Positions 21,801 through 27,500 of a stretch of 27,500 nt of DNA are shown here, in pieces. Source of the DNA: Sphaeroforma sirkka (lineage: Eukaryota; Opisthokonta; Ichthyosporea; Ichthyophonida). The position numbers and the translations under genes are program-made. The stretch spans positions 1 through 27,500 of the forward strand of contig LUCW03001557.1 in the NCBI GenBank assembly GCA_001586965.3, read 5' to 3'. A model generated the notes under the pieces. The model was not told the DNA's origin, ran no database searches, and saw only the letters and a program-made list of their open reading frames with translations. Within the stretch, counting starts at the first letter, position 1. The number at the start of each line of letters is the position of its first letter.

Positions 21801-24184
21801 TGATCCTCGTTGAGCGTCATGTACACAAAGATCATCTCACCCATTGCGTAAGCGAAGACAGGCCACAGCAGGCCCGTGATAACGGCCGCCACCATGCCTA
21901 CCAACATGGTAGGTATCTCCGGACGATTCATCTTCAACAATTGCATGAACTGACTGCGCTTCTCCTTCTTCGTCGGTTTGGCATCCGTGGAATCCTTCAG
22001 TGCCGCTTCGTCATCGCTATCTAGATGGTAGAGATCACCCGCTGTTGCATCGGGGTCAGCCTTGTCCAGGTCTTTGTCCACAGTGCTCGTTATTGAGCGC
22101 AAGGCTTGCGCAGTGGCCGGTGGGTCTGTGGGCATAGTCGCATCTGCGTCATCCCTGTTCGCCCCAGATGGCGAGTGCTTGGTTTGAATACGCACATACT
22201 CAGCGTAGGGCCCCCCCTTAGCCATCAGCTCGTCATGGCTGCCCGTCTCCAGTATCCTGCCCTGGTGCATAAAGCAGATCACATCAGCGTTGCGGATAGT
22301 GCGCAGTCTGTGTGCCACAATAATAGTCGTGCGCCCGGCAGCGGCCTTCTCCATAGCAGCCTGCACCACACTCTCACTCTTCACATCCAGGGCCGAGGTG
22401 GCCTCGTCCAGCAACAGAATCCTTGGGTCTCGCAGTAGTGCGCGTGCTATGGCTATGCGTTGCTTCTGACCTCCACTCAACATGCCACCGCCCTCACCTA
22501 TCAGCGTGTCGTAGCCGTCGGGCATGTTGGAGATGAACTCGTGTGCATTGGCCATGGAACTAGCCGCAATTACCTGATCCAGCGTCACCTCTTGTCGCAC
22601 AAAGCGTGGATTCTCATACACATCTGCTGGCCGTTTGGCATTGAAGTTCGGGTTAGCGATCATCTCAGCGCCAAGCGCAATGTTGGTGGCGATGGACCCG
22701 GCGAATAGCACCGGCTCTTGCCCCACATAGCCTATCTGATTCCTCAGCCAACCCAGGTGCAAGTCTTTAATATTGTGGCCATCTACCTCGACTCTGCCCT
22801 CCTCCACATCGTAGAACCGCTCCAGCAGCATCAGCGCTGTGGATTTGCCTGAGCCAGACGAACCAGCCAACGCGACGGTTTTGCCGGCTGGGAACTGCAG
22901 CGAAAAGTCGTGCAGAATTACCTGCCCATCTGGAACGTACCTGAACTTGACATTGGTGAAGTCCAGAGTACCTTGCAAAGAGTCCGGCACGATCCCCTCA
23001 TCAGACAGTGAGTCGATAGCCGACACACGGTCTATAGTATTGTATATGGTATACGCACACCCACGCGCGGCAGCTATATCTGAGATAGGGGGAAAGACCT
23101 GGCCTAAGGCGACGGCAGATACAATCACTGCATAAAACACAGTCATCGCTGCGCCCGCGGTGATCTCGCCGCTGTCTACCATGCCGTAGGCAAACCACAT
23201 GATCAGCGCACACGAAGCGTACAGGATGCACATGGATGCACCAGTGCCTATGCCCAATGTCAGTGACTGTAGAATAGTCTTCTGCTCAACATCCTTGACT
23301 TGTGTGTAGTATTGCTCCACCTCGTGCTCCTGCCCGCCGAGGGAACACACAGTCTTAATTAAACACAAAGCCTCCTCCGCACATGCTGCCGCCTGACTGT
23401 AGACCTGACTGGCCTTTCCCTGGGAAGCAGACGCAATGCGGGACAGTACCAAACCAGTCAACATGATGAAAGGCACAAAGATGAGGCAGAAAGCTGCCAG
23501 CTTCACATCATACAAAAACCCCACGACGATTCCAGATATACCCGTGCCGATCATCATGTACAGAAATGAGTGCGCAGTACTGAAAGCATACTCCAGTTTG
23601 ATCATGTCCACTGTCGCATGGGCCACGAGTTCACCACCCGTATGCTTGTCGTGGAAAGACATGTCTTGCGCAAGCAGTGACTCAATATATAGTCGGCGGA
23701 TCCTCTCCATCGCAGACCGAGTGGCTATGCCTGAGCTTACCCGTTGTAGCGTGCCCAAGACAAGACCGATACCGCCCATTATGGCCATCCTAATCACTAG
23801 AAGGTTTAAATCAGCCTGTAGCTGGGTCAGAAGTTCTTGGGATTGATTCCGGGTCTGCACTATGTTGACTATCCCTTCAATACCCTCTTGTACCTCATCG
23901 TCGAACACCACATCGTACAAAGTTGTATTGCGCCATTGCACACTGAGAATGTCCACAACCGAGTTTCCCAGTCCAGCATTGATAATATTCTGCACTATAT
24001 CCGTCAGACTCTGCAACAGGTCACCTATGAAGATGCAAAAAATGGGCAACAACGCCCCTACACCCACTGTGAGGAGAATCGAAGCCGTAAACCATATCTT
24101 GTCCTTAGTTGTATGGTATTTGAAGAGTGCGTGGTAGCGCACTTGTGGCCGTTTTTTCCCTTTGTGTTTAATACCTTTCAACAT
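18814..24184 (-). CDS. Full-length ABC transporter, subfamily B (MDR/P-glycoprotein-like), two exons
   Basis: Exon 1 is 24184-21192 and exon 2 is 19918-18814, joined across GG|T (Gly998) to a 1,365-residue protein. Both splice ends are canonical (GTATGT...CACAG) and the frame is kept. The ATG is the first after an in-frame TAA 12 nt upstream. The layout is TMD1 (helices from residue 31, then about 126-150, 208-250, 305-370), NBD1, a charged linker (about 665-745), TMD2 (about 755-1045) and NBD2. NBD1 has A-loop Tyr416, Walker A GSSGSGKST 441-449, Q-loop, LSGGQ 569-573, Walker B ILLLDE 589-594 and H-loop His625. NBD2 has Walker A GESGCGKSS 1157-1165, LSGGQ 1266-1270, IVLLDE 1286-1291 and His1322. 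A long first external loop carries two N-glycosylation sequons (NTT 86, NQS 113), as in P-glycoproteins. Known role of the family: ATP-driven export of lipophilic compounds, or lipid/peptide movement, across a membrane. The substrate is unknown here. Odd points: about 20 extra residues in NBD1 between the Q-loop and LSGGQ (about 505-530), and about 35 extra before NBD2 (about 1065-1115). Confidence 0.96.
19919..21191 (-). other. Intron of the ABCB transporter gene (1,273 nt)
   Basis: It starts GTATGTAG at 21191 and ends GTGCACAG at 19919 on the - strand. Removing it joins TMD2 helix FAQCVILSVWG to FSFWFGVEMV, which matches the continuous 'G..fg.sq......f.fG..lv' region of ABCB proteins. The insertion point is therefore inside transmembrane helix 10/11 of TMD2, in phase 2. 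Half of the intron is a minisatellite. No other exon or gene was seen in it. Confidence 0.93.
20254..20867. repeat. Intronic minisatellite, about 10 units of 55-70 bp
   Basis: On the + strand each unit starts taacagcatcaaattt(c/a)aa, continues tactagtttaaaacgtggac and gcacacacataac, and ends tata(t/c)a(c/g)a(a/c)aactgta. Length differences come from CA-tract length and from presence or absence of the 'aaatatatacagac' part. The array lies wholly inside the ABCB intron. Confidence 0.92.
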
Positions 24185-24231
24185 ATTAGTTGCTTACTGA
24201 CCGATGGGACTACTTTTAACTGATTTGTTGA

Positions 24232-24237
24232 TTTATA
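24232..24237 (-). promoter_or_regulatory. Putative TATA box of the ABCB gene
   Basis: The - strand reads CTATAAATC, 48 bp upstream of the start codon. With a usual 25-30 bp TATA-to-start distance this implies a 5' UTR of only about 20 nt. A second TATA-like site (ATATAAAAG, about 24378-24369) lies further upstream. The call rests on position and sequence only. Confidence 0.4.
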
Positions 24238-24239
24238 GT

Positions 24240-25131
24240 TGGTCTATGTACGACACAATGTGCGGGCGTTCAATGCATATAACCTATCCGTCGCCTACTA
24301 TCAATTGGTACCCCTATGGACTAATTTCCGTTTTACTAGCGTTTACTAGCGTTCACAGGCGTGTCAGCACTTTTATATCGTAGTGTTCACGTCCACAACG
24401 GATAGAGGCTACACTACTTTGGCTTGCATATGTTTGTTGGGGTATGTTGGTACAGTCATTCAGTTGCATGTGACAACTGAAATATAAACCCACTCCAACG
24501 CGAGAGCTCTCTAGATCAAGGTTTGGAGGCTGGGGCCCCGGAGGCCTGGACTACGAGTATTTATTTTTGCCGTTTCTAACTGTCTGTGGGTAAGGACTTT
24601 ATATCGGACTTTCGGTAGAAGCGGGGGATTAAACTTTCAGTCGTGGCCTCTCAGTGAGACTCATTCCCATACTCCCATGCTCCTCCGAAAACTCTAAATA
24701 TGCACACTCCCGCCACACACAAAAAAAAATCCTTATTAGGCAATAGGATTCCTCCATTTGTAGTATTTATTTACAGTATTTACATATTTATATGCACATT
24801 TTTTTAATGATAATATTTACATAGCCGTCTTCCTCAACCAGAGACTAGAGCGAATCTAGAAAAAAGGCTATGAATTTATGTATTTATTTTCAAAAAAAAA
24901 CATTATGTACATTAAAATTTATATTTAAAAATGATGTATTCTATTTTTATCTCATTATACTATAATGTACTGATTTAGTGACGAGAGAGTGTCAGTGTGG
25001 CCTCCTGATGACGCCGAGTTCTGAGTTCTGACTCTCTCTCAGTCTCTCTCATCAGTCTCAAGTCTCTCTCCACAGTCTACAACTCTAAATAGTACTAGTA
25101 GTCTCTCTGGCTACTCTACAGTACTAGTAGT
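24240..25131. other. Upstream intergenic region of ABCB, AT-rich with CT-rich tracts
   Basis: No gene recognised. Notable small features are a repeated tttactagcgtt at 24331-24354, a perfect palindrome gagagctctc (about 24500) and poly-A/T runs at 24720-24730 and 24890-24900. A string of agtctctctc words lies at about 25026-25110. Confidence 0.5.
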
Positions 25132-25156
25132 GAGAGAGAGAGAGAGAGAGAGAGTA
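25084..25156. repeat. CT/AG tracts with repeated agtactagtagt, hairpin-prone, ending in (GA)n
   Basis: The word agtactagtagt occurs twice, at about 25092 and 25121. The first is followed by ctctct and the second by gagagaga, so the two tracts are complementary and can form a stem. The (GA)n run is about 22 bp (25132-25153). Confidence 0.75.
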
Positions 25157-26550
25157 TTGTAGTAGGCACAAACCGATAAAATAAAGCCTGACACAGTGAT
25201 ATCGATATGTGTATTTGGGGCCAAAAGGCCCTTTTCGAGTTTCCGTAGCGATTGGGATTTGGGAATTACATATTATCCTACAAAAATAAATATTACTAAA
25301 AAGAGATTTGCCGCAGCTCACAATATTTTTTCGTTCTCTATATTATAGGCCAATGACCCAAAGGCCAAAATCCAAAGTCCAAACTCAAGTCCAAACTAAA
25401 TATTTTAGTATTTACATACATCATGAATAAATAGATGATACTCAACGAAGGACAAAAAATATTACAAAATTCTTTTCTATGTGATTCAAATTGGAAGATG
25501 TTTTTTCCTTCTACATACACAGTATTACCATCACAGGTGATACTAAATCTGAATAGAGTAGAATAAAAGCTAGTAGTAAACGACGAAAATAAAATACGAC
25601 TCATTTCAGACAGATGTTTAAAAAAAAAAAAAGAAAAAAAAAAAAACAAAAAACAACAAAATGCTAAAAGTCGTGTTGATATCAGCCACCATTGCGACAC
25701 TCACAGCCTAGCATCGTCAAATGAGATTAATAATTCTATTGTTGTCAGTATCGATTCTGATAAATCAATAAAAACGTGACGATAAGCTTGACTATTGACA
25801 CAAATAGAGTAGAGAGTAGAGTATCGTAAGTCAGCAATTCAGCATTCCGAATTTCTGATTCGGGTCAGCAACTCATTTTTGAAAATCACAAGGCCCAGCG
25901 AAAAATAGGACATGCAAGAAACGAGTGTCCGATTTTTATAAATATTTAAAAAAATAAATAAATATCAAAGCCTGCTGAATTTATTTGTACAAAAATATGT
26001 TCAATTTTCAGAAGGCAAAAAATAAAATGAAAAGTTGTTGGTAAAAAAAACCAAAGTATTTGCACTGTCAGAGAGACTCAGAGTGTGTCTGTCTGTCACT
26101 GTTGGTCTGTGTGAGACTGTGAGACTGTGAGACTGACAGGATGACACCAGGGTGAGGGGCAGTCCTAAAAAAATCTAAAACGTGGGTTAAATATTTACAA
26201 GCTCTTTTTGTTTTGGTTTGTTATTGGGTTTGTTTCAAAAAATAGAGAATCAAACAGCAAACAAACAAGCACAAAAAACAAATACAGTACATACAAAAAA
26301 AATCCTAATTTGTTTACTTTTATTAAAAAAACAAAAAAAAACACGAAGGCTATGAAATGACCCGGCCCTCTGGGGATTAGGGTCGTAGCGAATCGTAAAT
26401 TTAGCACAGACCCTATTCCAGTGGGCCATGCAATTGATAGTTGATACGGTATTGCTGACTATTCAGGGGGCTACGCCCACATCCAGAGGGCCGTATAAGT
26501 TTTACAGTTTTTCAAAACAGCTTTTTGATAAAATGTCATGTGTGAGGTAA
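25157..26550. other. AT-rich intergenic region, no gene recognised
   Basis: Only short frames on either strand, mostly produced by A- or T-rich runs (for example 25619-25650 and 26320-26340). A gagactgtgagactgtgag repeat of three to four 9-bp units sits at about 26110-26140. Nothing resembling a protein family or structured RNA was seen. Confidence 0.55.
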
Positions 26551-26553
26551 TAA

Positions 26554-26890
26554 CGCACTGAAAATACACTGTACAATATACCGGCAATCATTAAAACCAA
26601 TATTGGACTCGAGACGAGACGGGTCAATAGTCCAATCTTTACTACTAGTCTGGAGAGGCGTGAAATATCCAAATACAATAATACTCCTGTAAAGGAAGAC
26701 ACTTCTGATGTAAATGGCATTCATCAAAATAAACACACTGAACGTAGTTTAGATGCAGATAAAAAAATGCCACCCACTTCGAGTGATAAGCCGAAACTGA
26801 ACACGAAGCAATTGAAGAAGGCGTTGTTGCAAGCGGGTCACCATGATAAAATAGAGAATGGTGACAAAAAAGGTAAACGAGGAGCTAATT
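26554..26890 (+). CDS. Possible partial gene of unknown function, open frame running into a (CA)n tract
   Basis: After two stops at 26548-26553 the frame stays open for about 115 codons before the CA repeat, and formally to 27060. The translation is hydrophilic and mixed in composition, not repeat-derived: for example NIPAIIKTNIGLETRR, then KLNTKQLKKALLQAGHHDK, then a basic GDKKGKRG. An ATG is available at 26767. A possible donor site (AAAAAAG|GTAAACG) at 26872 would place the CA repeat in an intron. I do not recognise the family. It could equally be a chance frame in AT-rich DNA. Confidence 0.3.
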
Positions 26891-26902
26891 TGAATTTCTG
26901 TG

Positions 26903-27026
<124 letters not shown>

Positions 27027-27072
27027 CAATAACACACACACACATCACGTAATATCATAATAATAATCATAA

Positions 27073-27114
27073 TATATATATATATATATGCGCTTGCATG
27101 TATGTCCATGTATG

Positions 27115-27155
<41 letters not shown>

Positions 27156-27500
27156 ATGTCCATGTATGTAATGTAATAATATACATGTATACATATAATA
27201 TATAATATATATATATATATATATAATATATATATATATATGTATATAATAATAGCATATATATATATATGGATATATATATATGTATATATATATATAC
27301 ACATACGCACGCACGCACGCATGTATGTATATAATGATGCATAGAAAACACGCGCACGCACGCACATATATTAATATATATTTTTATATTATATAATAAT
27401 ATATATAATAATCTGCGCACACAGACGTAATATATATATATATGTATATATATATATAATAATATCTGCACACGCGCAAACGTATATATATATATATATA
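27073..27500. repeat. Compound (TA)n / (CGCA)n / (GTAT)n microsatellite region
   Basis: Several long (TA)n runs (27073-27088, 27118-27151, 27199-27242, 27429-27458, 27483-27500) alternate with cgcacgcacgca and atgtatgtat tracts. A short atgtccatgtatgtaat word occurs twice (27102, 27155). The region continues past the window edge. Frames rich in Tyr and Ile here are repeat artefacts. Confidence 0.95.

Overview
The window is eukaryotic nuclear DNA. It holds a spliced animal/protist-type ABC transporter gene, non-LTR and LTR retrotransposons, large AT-rich intergenic stretches and many minisatellites and microsatellites. The host cannot be fixed from sequence alone. A repeat-rich unicellular relative of animals or fungi (for example an ichthyosporean-like genome) would fit, but that is a low-confidence guess.

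Layout. Positions 1-627 and 9324-11003 are two halves of one decayed LINE reverse-transcriptase gene on the + strand. A Ty3/gypsy (Metaviridae, chromovirus-like) element on the - strand was inserted into it at 628-9319, with a 4-bp target duplication (aaac). Its two LTRs (about 595 bp) are nearly identical by eye, so the insertion is young, but its coding part is broken. It has two unusual points: the 5' end (gag start + leader + inner part of the LTR, 539-bp period) is present three times in tandem, and a domain resembling phage Dam-type adenine methyltransferases sits between RNase H and integrase. Positions 11004-15340 are gene-poor, with one diverged 278-bp tandem duplication. A short fragment of a UvrD/TRANK1-type helicase (- strand, about 15340-15585) is followed by two VNTR arrays: 21-bp units at 15733-16470 and 71-84-bp units at about 16570-17462. 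Positions 17463-18345 are unassigned. A decayed piece of a UPF1/ZNFX1-type helicase lies at about 18500-18720.

The one clearly intact host gene is a full-length ABCB (MDR/P-glycoprotein-like) transporter on the - strand, 24184-18814. It has two exons and a 1,273-nt GT-AG intron (21191-19919) that contains its own minisatellite of about ten 55-70-bp units. The spliced reading frame is 1,365 codons with TMD1-NBD1-TMD2-NBD2 and all core ATPase motifs in both nucleotide-binding domains. Upstream of it, 24240-26550 is AT-rich sequence with no recognisable gene. An open + strand frame at 26554-26890 may be part of an unknown gene. The window ends in long (CA)n and (TA)n microsatellites.

The genes do not form a pathway. 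The window reads as one working membrane transporter gene in a matrix of nested retroelements, helicase-gene debris and tandem repeats.
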